Shown: positions 47,217 through 61,200, counted from the stretch's first letter. The stretch is 64,000 nucleotides of DNA from Blastomyces gilchristii SLH14081 (GCF_000003855.2 NW_003101678.1:2638803-2702802), one strand, 5' to 3'. A program made the numbers and translations. Notes: a model not told the origin generated them from the sequence alone.

Positions 47217-48870
47217 TCACAGCGTATATTTAAAGCCCTCGAGCCCTTCAATCGGCTTCATCGCAGTCCCTGCATCAACGTGCTTATTTCTGCGCCAGAA
47301 ATGGAAAGTTGTACAAGCCAACAACGCCAGAACGAGGAGCTGCAAGCCGGTCGTTGTCCACAGGCCGGGAACAAACTTGGGGGCATCCACCTCACGGAAC
47401 GTCGTCGAGGCAATAATGCCCCCGATCGCGCCAAACCCAATCTGCAGTGCACTTCCAACAGATCTCTTCGACTGCATGCGGATATTGTTAGATTGGTAGG
47501 CGAGGATGGCAGGAATATTTCCTTGACACCCGGCGGTGCCGAGGAATATGCCAAGGTAGCGAACACCGGATTTGGGGTGGTAGGCGGTGATCATAAGGCC
47601 GACGATGCCGATGATGCATTGCGCAGCGATGATGGGGGCACGGAGGCGGTACTTATCCCCCAACAAGGCGAAGGAGTAGGCAGAGATAACTGCGAAGATT
47701 ACGGGCGGTGCGGAGAGGAGATTTGCGATGCCGCCGCTATATCCCATGCCCTGCCAAATTATATTTTGTGAGCTTGGACGGGTAAACCAGGTAGTGTGTT
47801 CTGGTTATGTGTCTTACCTGAATGATGGCTGGTGAGAAATAGGCAAAAGCGTATCTAAAAGAACACGGTTAGAATGTCTATCCAGTCTTCCCTCCCATCC
47901 ATACAGCGGAAACTCACGCAGGGGTTGTAGTTGACATAAACATGAAAGCACTGTAGGTCGGTCGGTTAGCGAATATTTGTGTCTTTAGATACGTTCTGCC
48001 TGAATACTTACAAGGCCCAGAGCTTCCCATCCTTCAGATGCTCTCCAAACTTCGCCCAGGTTAGAGGGTCGTTCAAGGCATCAGCCCGATCTTTCTCGAT
48101 GCGGTTTTTGATAAAATCGGCTTCCCGTTCCGTCAGGAAACCTGTCTTTTGAGCCTTGTCCGGGAAATCAATGATAAGGAACCACGAAACGATTCCCACC
48201 ACTTGAGTGATAAGACCCTCAATGATCTGATGCATATCTAGAGTTAGCTGGTCCTCATGGGATTTAGTCCCGAATTTCTTTATAAGGCTTACGAAAATCC
48301 ATCTCCAGCCAAGGTAGCCTTGTAGCCCTTCCATTTGCATGAGGCCATATGCGAGAATAGAGGAGAAGCCTCCAACAAGGACGGAAAATAGGTAGAATGC
48401 GGCAAGTCTAGCACGGAGTAAGCATTTATGTCGGCCTTCGAGTTTTTCTAGGGTAGAAAACGAGGTATACGAACCGTGTTTGCATCTCATACCGAACGTA
48501 CCAACAAGAGATCAGGTACACGCAGCCAGGGAAAAATCCTATGAAAAATTGCCAAGGTTAGCCACAATGTCTGTTCATGTCAATGGTTGAGCGTATGGAG
48601 GTATACCAGCTTCGAAGAACCCCAAGAGGAAGCGCAGCGCAGTAAGAGCTTCATAGCTGTTCACGAACCCCTAGAAAAAAGTTAATACAAAGTTCAAAAA
48701 TTGAAACATCGAAGCTAGCCACGCACCTGACCCAACATGAAAGACCCCCATGCGAAGGCAATGAAGGCAAGCCAGTTGGCACTTCCAACCTTTCGAAGGA
48801 CGATATTCGAAGGGAGCTACAGATCACCAAATAGAAGGATTAGCGGTGTTATTCTTGTACGGGGAAGCAT

Positions 48871-48928
<58 letters not shown>

Positions 48929-49334
48929 AATTTTTCCTTTTGTATGACTTACCTCGAAAAGGAAGTACGGAATGAAGAACACAAGCAAGGCAATGGTATA
49001 TCGTGAGCCTATGTAAAGTTCCAGCTCCTTGTGCATCCCGGCCACGCGGGCATTCGATATCTGTGAAAGAAAGTGGTTATCATCCTGCTCAAGCAAGCGG
49101 TATCAAAAATGAAAACCGATGATAAAAGGGGAATCATACATTGACACGGTCGATTAGCGCAATGGCATACAAGGCTCCTAGGATGGGAAGTAGCCGCCAG
49201 TCGACTTTGCGTATCAAGGCTTTCTCATTAGCTGCTATGGCTTCATCGGCATCCGCCCCGGCAATCTCGATTTGCTCTTCCCTAGAAGAACTATCCTCAC
49301 GCTTCTCGTGGTCCACCTCAGAAGCTTGAGCCAT
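47217..49334 (-). CDS. MFS transporter, Dal5/allantoate permease family
   Basis: Ten exons: 49334-49140, 49060-48953, 48816-48727, 48670-48607, 48538-48475, 48407-48293, 48226-48012, 47950-47918, 47854-47818, 47750-47217 (485 codons, 484 aa). Start MAQASEVDHEK; an upstream in-frame ATG is not present. Twelve membrane segments can be traced. Family signatures are KVDWRLLPILGALYAIALIDRVN (first segment), NISNARVAGM, FIPYFLFELPSN, ALRFLLGFFEAGFFPG, LISCWYV, GLQGYLGWRWIF and KLWAFAFMFM. This is the anion:cation symporter group that takes up allantoate, nicotinate or similar organic acids at the plasma membrane; the substrate cannot be told. Intron 2 carries an unbroken A52 run on the plus strand (T52 in the transcript, 48872-48923). 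No frame breaks, so the gene looks functional. Confidence 0.9.
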
Positions 49335-51674
49335 ATTTGTTTCAACAATTGGAGCCAAGTTGCGAAAATGTTCAATTCAAGAGGCAAAGGCTAGAAAACA
49401 GTATGATAGGGGAATACCAAGTTGGTAAAGGGGGATACGCTTGAGTGGACAACCCTTCTCGTGAAAGTTCGAGATGCTCTGATGTTTGTTTCCAACTCAT
49501 TGTCCAAGGCATGGCCAGTTTCGGATATGAGCGACAGCAATGCTTTTAAACCATTGATTTTACGGTGACCAAACATTCCGCAAACGATAGAAAGAGCCGA
49601 AACGATAGAAAGAGCCGAAGAAATGCTCATGCCTTGGTTGGCAACATGCAGGTATTACAACCCCCGCTTTTGTAGAAACAGCATCTCCTAACCAGCCAAG
49701 GAGAGGTCGTTGCGAGAATAGGGCGCCGAGGGACAAGGTTGGTGGCAGGCCGGTGTCTTCGTCTGCTCAGCTTCTCGATTCTGGCTACGGCCAATGAGCG
49801 GCATATGGAGTGATGGAATGGCGTTTTACCCCAGAGATGATAGGGGGAAATATATCGGGTCCCATATTATTTTCGTGGTAAAGGAGAAGTTGTATGCTAG
49901 CGCGAGTCCAATGCCCTGCTTCCGAGGTGAACATTCCTCAACTTCGAGATCGAATTCGGGAAATGGATGCAGGGATATTTTGCAGAGCACTTGACACTCA
50001 GTAACGTGGAGGCTAGCTCGAAAGTTAAGCCTTGATTCTTAACCTTGTCACAACCTAGCAAAATGCGGGGTGGAGCCGTCGTATAGTTCCGAAAGAATTC
50101 CAAAAAAATAAAAATAAAATATGCTGACCCTGACTGACTGCTTGGGTTGTTTCACAGGCAATTTTCCTTGCACTAGGGGCATGAGGCCGTGTGCAAATGA
50201 GGGAGGAAGAGGCCCTGACATTTGATTCATGCAGTGCGGTCGGTGGTAGCCCAAGTTGCACTGCATACTATGGTAGGACGATGCACGGAAAAGTCCAAAA
50301 CGCAGCTATCCCAGTTAAAGTGTCAAGACCGATGCAGGAAATCCGGAGGATTTAAAATAGCGTCTTGGAAAGCTGGCTCAATCCCCAGCTATGAGGTAGT
50401 TAACTAGTTACACGACATCTGAGTGGCCGGCGGTGGTGGCGGCTTGCGACTAACAACAAGCGACCTGACTCCAATAATGTAGCGGCTGGCATCAGCACCG
50501 GCATTGTCTGTGACATTTTTGCCCGAGATAGGGAATTAATTTATGCTCCCCCTTGCACTTCGATAGAAGCAAGACTCACGAGCAAAAGGACCCCATTCTC
50601 TAGCTCGTTATGGCGGCGACATTTGCTCTGGGTACTGACAGGTTTGTCGTGTCCACGAATGTTGTCGTTGAATGTCAGCTGATATCTATCTTAGATACGG
50701 GCTTGGATATACAGTTAGAACTCAACAAACGTGCATACTATACTGGCGAGAATGTAATCATTCCCACTGTATCTGTCGATTCCCCCCTCTATTTTTAACT
50801 TTGTTGAACCACCTCCACACCTCGGCAGGACGATGGCAGGTAATAATAATAATAATAATAATGTTGAAGGATCTGGAAGGGCGTGAATCCGACCAACAAG
50901 TCGACCGCCAGCCCTCAACGGTTCCCCGCCAAATGGATGAGGTATTCATGACTGCCGGGAATGCGGGGCTTAAGGAAACTTTGCGCATCCACTTGAATGC
51001 CGCGGAATGCGTTTTCTTTTACTGCAGCTCGCTCTAGATTTTTGGGAATTGAACTAGTGTACAGAGCTCTTCAGAGAGCGCTACTTACTCTGCCGCCTAG
51101 ATGGAAGGAACAGAGTTGCTCACTGGACTATATCTAGAACACACGAGATCAATTGACAGAGGTTTGTTTGACGGGTGCAGCTAAATAAATAAGAGGTTTA
51201 AGCAAGGACCTATTCCCTTATACGGTTAAGAATATGATGATATTTATAAAAAGTATCAGGGAAGGGGTAATAGAACTCAAAAAGAGAAGCAGGATATCAA
51301 ACATAAACAGTCACGTTAGAAGAATTGGAATGTCATTAAATATTCCATTCATTCATCACTCATTGATGCCTCCTGACAAGAAGAAGGCATGACATGTAAT
51401 TTGTGCGGTGCGTTTGTTCATCAACACCATTCCCATATGCAAAAGCAGCATACCAAAAACATAAAGGGAGCTCTGCCAGTCATTAGCGGGAGAAATTCAA
51501 ATTGAAAAGAGAAGTCACCATCCAAAAACCAAAACGCCGCAGACAATGAGGGGGGGAAAAAAACGAAAATAGAAATATACAAAGGAAAAGGGTCGTAATG
51601 GGAGTCCAGAACCCGAACTATGAAGATACCACAGCATGAAAATGTGGGCTTTTTTATCCAGGAGATAAAAGAAG
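49335..51674. other. Intergenic, no gene recognised
   Basis: 2.3 kb holding the permease promoter and the 3' UTR of the GBD/FH3 gene. An (AAT)n microsatellite lies at 50838-50861. Short frames only. Confidence 0.55.
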
Positions 51675-54336
51675 TCACAGCCAACCGTCACTAGTTTCGC
51701 CCGCTTCACGTTCAAGACCACCTGCGAGATCTAACTTGGGCGGTTCGTCGCTCACTAGCCCTGCACGCTTTTTCGGAGACCCCGGGGTAGCCCTGATGGG
51801 GCTTCTGGGGGCAGACTCCGAAACACCCCGGGGTGGACCTTCGCGGACGTATTGGAACTCCCACCCGTCTTCTGCTGCCGCGGCAACCCAAAGACGGAGT
51901 GAATCGTGCACAGAGGAGTAGAATTTCTCCTTACAAGTGCGTAGGCTGGCACCCATCACTTTCTCAAAGCCGGAGGCCTGAAGTTCGGCTCGTAGATTAT
52001 TGCGCTCACTAGCAGTGGGCAAAGCTGCAAGTAAACCATTCATCAGATCGAGATGGTTTGCGATATAGTTGGTGGCATCCCATTCGACCCCACCAACATA
52101 AGGGGCAGCGGGGACTGGGGGCCGAGGAGGGGGGAAATAGCGTTTCCCGTAGGGTTCAGAATCAACCCCTGTAGCTTTTGCGACAGGAATAACATTGAGG
52201 TGATGGAGGAATATCCAAAATACCTCCTTAGTCACATTACTGACTTCCTTACACCACACCCGATACGGACGCGGTTGATAAATACTTGCAATGAAGTTCA
52301 ACGGCTGGGATTCCTCTGGTGGAGTCGGATCCCGCATATACGCTAGGATCGTTTTTGCCCGAGGCACTAGATTGTCGGGAGATGCGGACGAAAGGTGGGT
52401 GAAAAGCAGGCTAAGAACAATACCCCGGGTTGTGAATTCGCTTGGGCCTTTCTTCTCTTCATCGAAGAGCATATGCAAAAGCGTTGGAAATAGCACAGAC
52501 TCGACCGACGAAAGATGACGGAGAGCCAATGATGTCGTGCAAAGTGCTTTCAAACAGAGAAGGGTTTCGTGTAAAAGGGCGTCTTCGTGTTCCTCCCTAT
52601 GAAAAATGTAAGTGAGCATTTTCAAAAGATCAGATATTATTTTCAAGGGATGGTAAAATACGCACCGCCACTCCACTTTGAGGATCCGGTACAAAAGTTC
52701 AATGATTTCATCCATTCCTCCATGCGAGATAAAGGCGTCAACCCATGCCACTGTCTCATTTCTCAAAAGTATTCTGAGTTTGTGTAGCTTGCCCACTTCC
52801 ACTATCTCTGGCTTCTGAACCTCTCGAAGGTAGTGAACAAAGTCAGTGGGATCAGCTGTATGGTCTGGCTGCACCTGAGGCGCTAGCCCTGTCGTTGAGC
52901 TTGAACTAGATAGGCCTCTAGAAGATACGGGCCGAGATAAATCAACGGACTTTGGACGCTTATGAGCAGCCATGTTCTCATTGCTCTTTTTAGGCGAGGA
53001 TATGTCCGGTTTTGAAATTGAAAATGGACGGTTTCGGGATCGGGATCTGGATCCCTTACCGTTAGAACCCTTTCTCCCGTCCGCAGAACCACTCGATGAG
53101 TTTCTATCGTTGGTAGGGTTTGATGAACCAGCCGTGCAAAGATCAAGATGATGCTTCCGTATGAAATCAGCTTTGATACTCGCATCCAAAGAGCGCATCT
53201 TATCGCGCATGTTATGAGGAATATTCCGAGAATCCTTTTTTCCCCGCAAATGAAACAGTTAGAAGATCATTATCATTGTCTCATTCTCGGAACGTCTATC
53301 TTACCAGAAGTGCTTCGAAAGCTCCATCGATCCCTTCTGGGTGTAAGGGTTTCTGTGGCTCGGTCTCCTTTTCCTTCGCGTTGAATGCTGTGATAGCTGC
53401 TAACACCCGAGACCCACGCTTTCCACCCGATTCCCGCCGCTCCTCCAACGCGTATCCCGGTGGAGATCCGCGACGAACGTGATTTGCTGTGCGGCTATTG
53501 CCTCCTTTCTGCCACTGTTGTTCTCTGGAAGCTCCTGAACGTTGCACGGAGGCTAGCATATCTCTAAAGGATGAAGAACCGGGTAATATATATTCTGACT
53601 TCGGCCTTGCCTTTGTATCAGGGCGTTTCGTTAGAGACGGTAGTTGATGGCCGTGAAAATTCCTCTGCTTGGATGGCGAGTATCCCCTAGGAGTATACAG
53701 CGACATTTCTTCGTCTAAGGTTCGTCCTCTCTGTGGCAGATAGCGGTTGCTACCCTGGTCTGGTTGATGCTCTTGATATGGGCTTCGGAAATGAGTCCAT
53801 ACTGGCGAAATTTCTGCGCCAGGTGACTGAGGAGGATTCATATTTTCCTTGTCTTTTTGCTGTTTGTTGGAAGTATCTTCCTTACGTTCACGTTGGGACC
53901 TTCTGAAAATCGCCGACAAACTAGTAGAAGATTTTGTCTTTTTTGCCTTCTTTTCCCGAGAGGTTACCTCTGGGGATGGAGGTTTGTTAGGTGATGTGAA
54001 ATCCTTCATAAGTGACCTCAATGATACGGAGCTCTTAGTTTTCTTATGTAGACTATAATCCAGCGTGCCCTCAGGGGTTTTGTGACGGGAACGGGGGCTA
54101 TTTGGGGCATCACGATTATGGGATATTTCAGACAACGGTCGCTGCATATGGGAGTGTGGATGGTCGAGAGGTAACATGGGAGGGGGCATGCCCGCATGCT
54201 TGTTTTGAGGGGCACTACCGGCTGAATGATTCCTCTTGTGAGCTTTTGAGGGGAAAATGGACCTCAGGCCCGAAGCCCTTGGTTGGCTCGAGTCCTCGTC
54301 AACAAAAATGCCCGCGTTTTGCATGGAGGCCGCCAT
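51675..54336 (-). CDS. GBD/FH3 formin-like protein lacking FH2, 840 aa
   Basis: Three exons: 54336-53305, 53234-52666, 52596-51675 (841 codons). The first 340 residues are Ser/Arg/Lys-rich and disordered with many SP/TP sites. FEALLDSRNIPHNMRDKMRSLDASIKADF marks the start of a Rho-GTPase-binding (GBD) armadillo region as in diaphanous formins. FVHYLREVQ, RILLRNETVAWVDAFISHGGM and LLHETLLCLKALCTT follow, up to about residue 780. No proline-rich FH1 or actin-nucleating FH2 follows; the frame ends normally after a short SPIRATPGSPKKR tail. So it resembles the regulatory half of a formin as a stand-alone protein and is probably a Rho/Cdc42 effector in polarity. The 69-nt second intron is in frame and stop-free, so its retention would insert 23 residues. 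Confidence 0.82.
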
Positions 54337-55950
54337 TCTGCGTCTTCACGGGGTCCTGTACAATGAATGATATTAGTATTGGGGGCACAATGTAAACAAG
54401 ACAGGCATCGGATATGCTGGTGTTAACTTACTCCGCTTTAGACAATATCTAGTAGCACACGATAAATGAAGCTATAATGAAGCAGAAATGGAATGCAATA
54501 TCTGTAATCTAGATATTTACACGATTGATAATGAGAAGGAAGAAGAGGTTCAAGTAAACAAGCCCGCAACTGTGTCCGAATGGAGGCAGCTATGGGAAAA
54601 CTCGACCATCAATGCTTCATCCTCTTGAAGGCAGACGCAAGGAAGTCAAAGTAAGAAACACAATAGTCAACAGAACAGGAAATTAACAAATATTAAGGAC
54701 CCCCATGACAATAATAAATGAATCGGTGAGCGGTGTTCAAGGATGGGCTTCATTATGATGACGGAAGAAACATGTGTTCCGGCGTTGCTGCAGCAACTGG
54801 GGGAAAACCCCGATAACAGCTGGCGGCGGCGGCGGCGGACTTAGCGCACAACAAAAGCCTGCGTGGAGAAACAACGCATACATAGGAAATGCAGAGGCGT
54901 GATTGAATCCGATATCAAGATTCAATGAGTGGTCACCAATAATTCTCTGACCTCAGTAACTATCTGTTGTTTGGTATGCTACGTTCTTAGCAGCATTTCT
55001 TCCATCCAGCAACCGGATCCTGGCAAGGATTCTTCCGCCTTTAACGCGTTACGCGCTTAGATAGCCAATAGACCTAATATATCTGCTGCTCGGGACTACT
55101 TGGAGATTTCGGCGGCAGACAGTCAGACAAACAACAGACGAATTTCAAGCATGCATATATAATAGCACAAGTAGCTTGTTCTGAATATCTTTTTTAAGTG
55201 GGACGAGATAGACCGGCCTTTTTCGTGCGTCCCCTTTCCAATAAACATGCTCCATCTCTAACGGCTCATTTAGTCCAGTAACAGTCAAAATCCAAACCGT
55301 ATTTCTATTGACTTGAGTTGCCCAAGTAATGGGGTGGTGGTTAATTGGACTTGTTGCTCATGTGTCAGAACGCTTTTATATATCGAATATGTGTCTTAAA
55401 CTGGTCCTCCTAATCTTATGAAAGAGAGTGCCTTGGAATACCAGAACTTACAGATCATCCAGATGTCTCTAGATGGCGGCGTAGAAGCTTGAAGATTGAC
55501 AATTGAACTACCTAGGTACCCAGCGTGGGCTCTAGGGAGCGGGAGTGAAATGAGCCATGTCTATTGCATTAATAAAACCCTCATATAGCTGGAACAAGGT
55601 TGGATACGTATTATTTATATCTAGGGGTGCCACTTAACGAAATGAGAACCAGGTATTCCACTGAATTCCACTACAATAGTGGTATGAAGGTATGTGTGAG
55701 TTCCTGACTTAAAGATGGTTTCCCACTTAAACCACATCCCGCATAATTTTGAAACGCGTCAAAAGAGAGGTAAGTAATCTGAACGCCAAAGAAGCATAAT
55801 GCTATCAAAAAAAGGAAAATAAAAAAAAAAAAAAACCGTTGAAGCAAGGCTCGGAATAACACAAAGCACAATTTAAATCCAGGTCATGGACGGGGAAGAG
55901 GGTACTGAAGTCTCTTTCCAGAAAGGTGAAACAGACCAGACATAGCCATC
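54337..55950. other. Intergenic, no gene recognised
   Basis: Promoter and leader of the GBD/FH3 gene and the 3' UTR of the Vps60 gene. A short CGG-rich patch (GGCGGCGGCGGCGGC) lies near 54822-54838. No credible frame. Confidence 0.55.
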
Positions 55951-56681
55951 TCATCCAGCAGCCTCTTTAACCTTCCCTTCCTCAGGCGGTTCATCCACAA
56001 ACTGTGGCGGCCCAACCTCATCCTGCAGAAACGCCGGCATCGCATCCTCACCCAGGACATTTTCAAACATCGACTCCTCCCCAAGCGCCTCCAACTCCGC
56101 ATCAAGCTCAGCCTCATCCACGTCCTCCGGCACGTCATATGCGCGGCTGATGCTCTCCTGAATCTCATTCCCAATCTCCATCAAATCCTGCATCTCATCC
56201 TGCATCCGCTCGATCTGGTCGATGTCCACCTTGCCATATTGCTGCTTGAGTGTCTTGGTCGTGGTCTTCATCGCGTCCACAGTCGTCATAACGTTTTTCA
56301 GATTATCCTGCATCATACCTGCTTGTTCCATATTCCATGACTGTTGAGAGAGTTGGTCGCGCTGGGCTTCGTATTGCTTGCGCCGTTGTAGGACCTTCAG
56401 CGCTTTTTGACGCATAGCATTCTTCCCAGGCCCGTCACGCATTTTGGCCATTCGCGATTGGTAGGAGGATAATTCTGCATTTAGGGCGGCGAGTTTGACG
56501 TCTATGCTTGCGACGCGGTTGTCGACCTGTTAGTTGGTTTTAATAAGTGTTTACAATTCGGTGGCACTTCCGAAAAGGGTGGTAGGGTTGGGTGGCGGGA
56601 AAGGAAGAAACGCACATTTGAGATTGCGGAATCGAGTGTCGGTCTCGGAGCAGAGGTCTTGGTACCAAATAGCCGGTTCAT
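55951..56681 (-). CDS. vps60: ESCRT-III subunit Vps60/CHMP5
   Basis: Two exons: 56681-56616 and 56526-55951 (214 codons, 213 aa). Starts MNRLFGTKTSAPRPTLDSAI; after the 89-nt intron VDNRVASIDVKLAALNAEL continues the first long basic helix. Then come KMRDGPGKNAMRQKALKVL, QLSQQSWNMEQA, TTVDAMKTTTK, KVDIDQIERMQDEM and NEIQESISRAY. An acidic C-terminal half (DVDEAELDAELEALGEE) follows. The MNRLFG start and the QQSWNMEQA/TTVDAMK motifs distinguish CHMP5/Vps60 from Snf7. The protein helps membrane scission at late endosomes and regulates Vps4 through Vta1/LIP5, which binds the acidic C-terminal helix. Confidence 0.93.
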
Positions 56682-58235
56682 GGCTGGTTGTTTGGTGTTT
56701 ATGTGGCCGCTGCTATTGGTGTTTGGAGAGGTGGTGGGGTATTGAGGGATGGAAAGGGGAAAGGTAGGTAGGGATGGCTGAAGGAATCTACTAACGTAGG
56801 TTATAGCTTTGGATGGATGGATATATTGCAAAAAATTTGGATTTGGCACATGCTGTCCTGTCCAACCTGTTACTGCATCGGAAGAAGATATCATTACCTA
56901 TTATCCTTCATCTGAACCGATGATGCCTGGCGATCAACTGATGTCAGGGCCGGATCACATGACTCCTGCCAAGCCATGGATCAAACGCCAAACGGATCCG
57001 TCTCAACGTGGAAGAAATCGCAAGAGAAAGCAGGAATTTATATGTTTTTCATTTGTTGTTTCTCATTAAAGAAGAGTTCAACATTGGGTTTGCAACTAGC
57101 TTTATGAATACAAATCTTAAAAAAATCCCACTTGGTCCTTGATTTCGATCAAGATGACAACTAGTATCACATTAAGTTGGCTTCAAAAGCCAATCCGCTG
57201 GGAGCCGCAACAAAAGTTTGTTTTTTCAAGGGATCATTTGGTTCATGCGGAAGAAAGGGATTTTGTAGGACCCTGTTCCGAAGCGGTTTGCGCTGTGGAA
57301 GTTTGGTCTAGACAGCGGTTGGTGGTTACATGACAGACAGACATGATGTAGCCGAATATCAACCAGGCCTTAGTAGCAATGTATACAGAATACGATATCT
57401 GTTTAATTTCGCACCTATCCTTCTCCGCTGTGCCCAGTGACAGAATTGTATTCACTCTTGTGGTTGTTGTTGTCGTTGCAGTAGGAGTTAAAATATTTGC
57501 TTTGCGCGGCGGTGTGGTCGGTCATCTCAATATTTAGCAGAAAATTTGGACTGAGCCTCACCCACGCCAACGCCAGCACATCTCACAACTGCCACTTGCC
57601 GACCTCACCTCACCATCCGCTCACACGATACCAACCTCCCGTTCTTGACTCTTGCTGGCCTTAGCTCTATAGGCAAGGCTACTTTTAATTATTTATTCTT
57701 GTTCATCTTCATCGTCATTCTCTTATTCGAAGGTACGTTGCTACCCTTCTTCCGGCACATGCATGCAGCCATTTCTTCAACAACCCCCCCCCATTTCCCC
57801 CCATTCACGTCAGCATCCTAAATAGCCCGCCCCCCTTGCATCTTCAACCACACCTCTTTCCCATGCGCCCTGTTCGTATACCGATATACCATTTTTGCAT
57901 AGCGCATGGCCGCCTCGTCCATATTTCTATGCTCTATTCCTATCCAACACGTTTACGATATCCTCGAAATTCCCCACGATCTTAGTGCCACCATAATACC
58001 CATATCTCCCTCTGTACACCTCGCATCCCGTGCTTGATACTTTGCAAAATTATCGTTATTTTGCGGATAGCAACATTTGCGCATAGATTCTCGGATTCAG
58101 AAGCATACTTGGGGATCAAAAGAAAAAGAAAAAGTTTCAAAAAATAGAGAAGTCGCCGACACATCACCTCGCATTTTCCCTGACGTCAATGAAGTATCGT
58201 TCCCGTTTTTGTCTCTGGTATAATTATAACTCATC
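56682..58235. promoter_or_regulatory. Divergent intergenic region, Vps60 / SAPS gene
   Basis: 1.55 kb between divergent starts. The last 700 bp before 58236 are C- and T-rich, typical of a long fungal leader. No gene is recognised. Confidence 0.5.
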
Positions 58236-61200
58236 ATGTTCTGGCGTTTTGGCGGATATGCAAATATCTCCGCCATCGATACCCTCCTTGAGAAGCCAGA
58301 TGTCTCCCTCGAGGAAGTTCTCGATGAGTCGGAGCTTATGCAAGAGCTCAAACAGCATAATACAAAACTCATAGAATATCTACGTGACGATAATGTCTTG
58401 AAACGATTGCTCGACTACGTAATTTCGCCCAGTCTGATAGATGACGAAGATGACCACGATGACGGTGCGCAAGAAGAAAAGGAGAGGGATAGGGAGGGAG
58501 AATCAGCGGAAGGTCAAGAGGCGGCAGTGACTGCGGATTCATCGGAGAAAGCCAAGGAAGAGGGACAAGAGCACGCCGACGATAATCCCACTCGTTTAAG
58601 TTCCGGTCTCGACATCGAAGAGCTAGAAAATGCGGAGAAGTCACGTTTGAAATATTGCTACATTGCTTGCGAAATCTTGTCGTCCAACTCCTGGTCGATC
58701 ATAGAATCGATGATGCTCAATGAAGGATATCTGCGGGACTTCTGGCGCTTCTTGTGGAGGGAAGCGCCGCTTGATCCACTCCAATCCGGGTACTTTACCA
58801 AGGTGAATGAAGTTCTTCTTGAAAAAAAGACAGAAGAAATGCTCGCTTTCATCAAGTCTTTAGATGGTGTAGTGCCCACGCTCCTTCGACATGTGGATAA
58901 CCCAATGATTATGGATTTGCTTCTGAAGATTATAAGCCTTGAAAGGATGGAGGGTGGCCAGGGCGTTGTTGAGGTGAGCAGCATTGTTCCATTGCACACC
59001 CGCCCAGAATAGAACTAACCTAACTAACCGTTTCAAATTTAGTGGCTGCAATCACAGGACCTGATACCATCCCTGTTGTCTTGCCTCTCAACGGAGCATA
59101 CCTCTTCGACTCAGACATCCGCCGGTGATTTTTTGAAAGCAATCATCACAATTTCTGCCAACGCGGCGCAAAATGACCAGTCTTGTATCGGACCCAACAG
59201 CTTGACGCGCCAACTAGTTTCCCAGCCCTGCGTGGAAGTTCTAATATCTTCAATGTTAAAGGGTGGAAACCCGCTTACTGTCGGAGTTGGGATTGTTATT
59301 GAAGTGATCCGCAAGAACAACTCTGATTACGACCCGGAAAATGCTGGTGGCCCGGACTCACCCCCAACGATTCATGATCCTATATACCTTGGGACTCTCT
59401 TGCGCATGTTTGCGAAGAATGTGCCTGGTTTTATGAACCTGATACTCAGTTCACAACACACAGTGAACGAAGGTGGTCAGCACAAAGTTGTTGAAAGACC
59501 CCGTCTCGACAGCGCCTGGGGAACTAGTATTGAACCCTTGGGGTTTGACAGATTCAAGACGTGCGAACTAATGGCTGAACTTCTCCATTGTAGTAATATG
59601 GGTTTATTGAATGAAATTGGAAGCGATGAATATATCAGGAAACGTGATGCAGAGCGTGAACGTCTACGAGCACAAGGTGTCTTCACCCACGGTGAGGATG
59701 ACTCGGGTTTTGAATATGCTGACAACACGAATGAGTTCGCAAATGGTATCTCCCCATCTGCACTTGGTTCCGGCTCGCCTGAGGATATCAAACGGCTTGA
59801 CGCGTCTCAGGCTGGTGAAGAGGATGGTTTCGAAGATGTTGCTTCATCCGGAGTATTGATAGACGATGTCAAGGATGATTTCGACGAGAAGGCTGAAGGG
59901 GAAAACAACGCGAAAGCTGGGCCTGAACCGTTTACAAGTATCCCACCACATGCACCTAAATTAGGCATTAGCGATGACTTTGTAGATGAACCGCTAACCC
60001 CACCGGAACAAGGGACCTCCCTGGATGCAAAGGTTATTCAGCCTCTTTCTCCATCTCAAGCTAACGACCCTTTATCACCTACCGCATCCATCCTCACCCA
60101 AAAAGTTGAAAGCTTCAAGATTGACGCCGAACAACAGCATAGCCCTAATGAGAAGCATGCCTCCTCCCCTCGGACTGAAGTTCCCACTCTTGGCCTGCCC
60201 GAAGGTCAACTTTCGGAAAAACAAGGTGGTAGTCAAGGAGATCATGAACTGGATTCATTGCTATCTCCGCACCTAGAGGATACACCTGCACCGCTATTCG
60301 CCGCAAAAGACTCTCCGCCAAAAGGGGAAACACAACCACCTGGCCAGGAAGGGACTGACGGGAAGGTGGAAACTTCAACTACCTTCGATAATAGTGGCGT
60401 AACTAGTTCTCTAACCCCGTCGATAACAATGGGCGATGCTGGAGAGAACGTTGCACACCCACATATCCAAATAGATACCGACGGTCAGCCAGTGGTAGGG
60501 GATTATCTGAAGATAATGTTTGTAGAACATAAAGTCATACCCACGATACTGGTAGGTACATGTACAGTCTAATTCGGATTTGATACATGACAGTATAGTA
60601 GCTAACTTACTGCAACAGTCATTCTTTTTCCGATTTGCATGGAACAACTTCCTCCATAACGTGGTATATGATGTTGTTCAACAAGTATTCAACGGCCCGA
60701 TGGATCGTGGCTTCAACCGGTCCTTAGCCATTGACCTATTCGAATCGGGCCATATCACGGAACAGATTGTTCAGGGCCAACGTCGAAGTGACGAAGCACA
60801 ACGGACGAAAAACATGAGATTAGGATACATGGGCCATCTAACTCTCATCGCAGAGGAAGTCGTAAAGTTCAGCGAACGCCATCCTCCTGAATTGTTGTCT
60901 GCGACGGTAATGGAGAATGTCCTCCACCCTGATTGGATTGATTATGTGGAACGAACTCTGTCTGAAACCAGAGAACGGGATAACGCAATTTTGGGGGGTG
61001 TTAGGCCCGATATGTCCATTGGCCATCGACAGGCGGTCCTTAATGCAGTCAACGCCTCACAGGGATTCACGGCCTCAACGGCCTTAGCCAACGCCGGTTT
61101 GAACGGAGGGGCCCCCGGTGCAACATTCGAAGGGTTGGACATTGTTAATCAAGGTAGTGCCTCGGGTGGTGCGTTTTTCGGCGGAATTGGCGGCCCCTCC

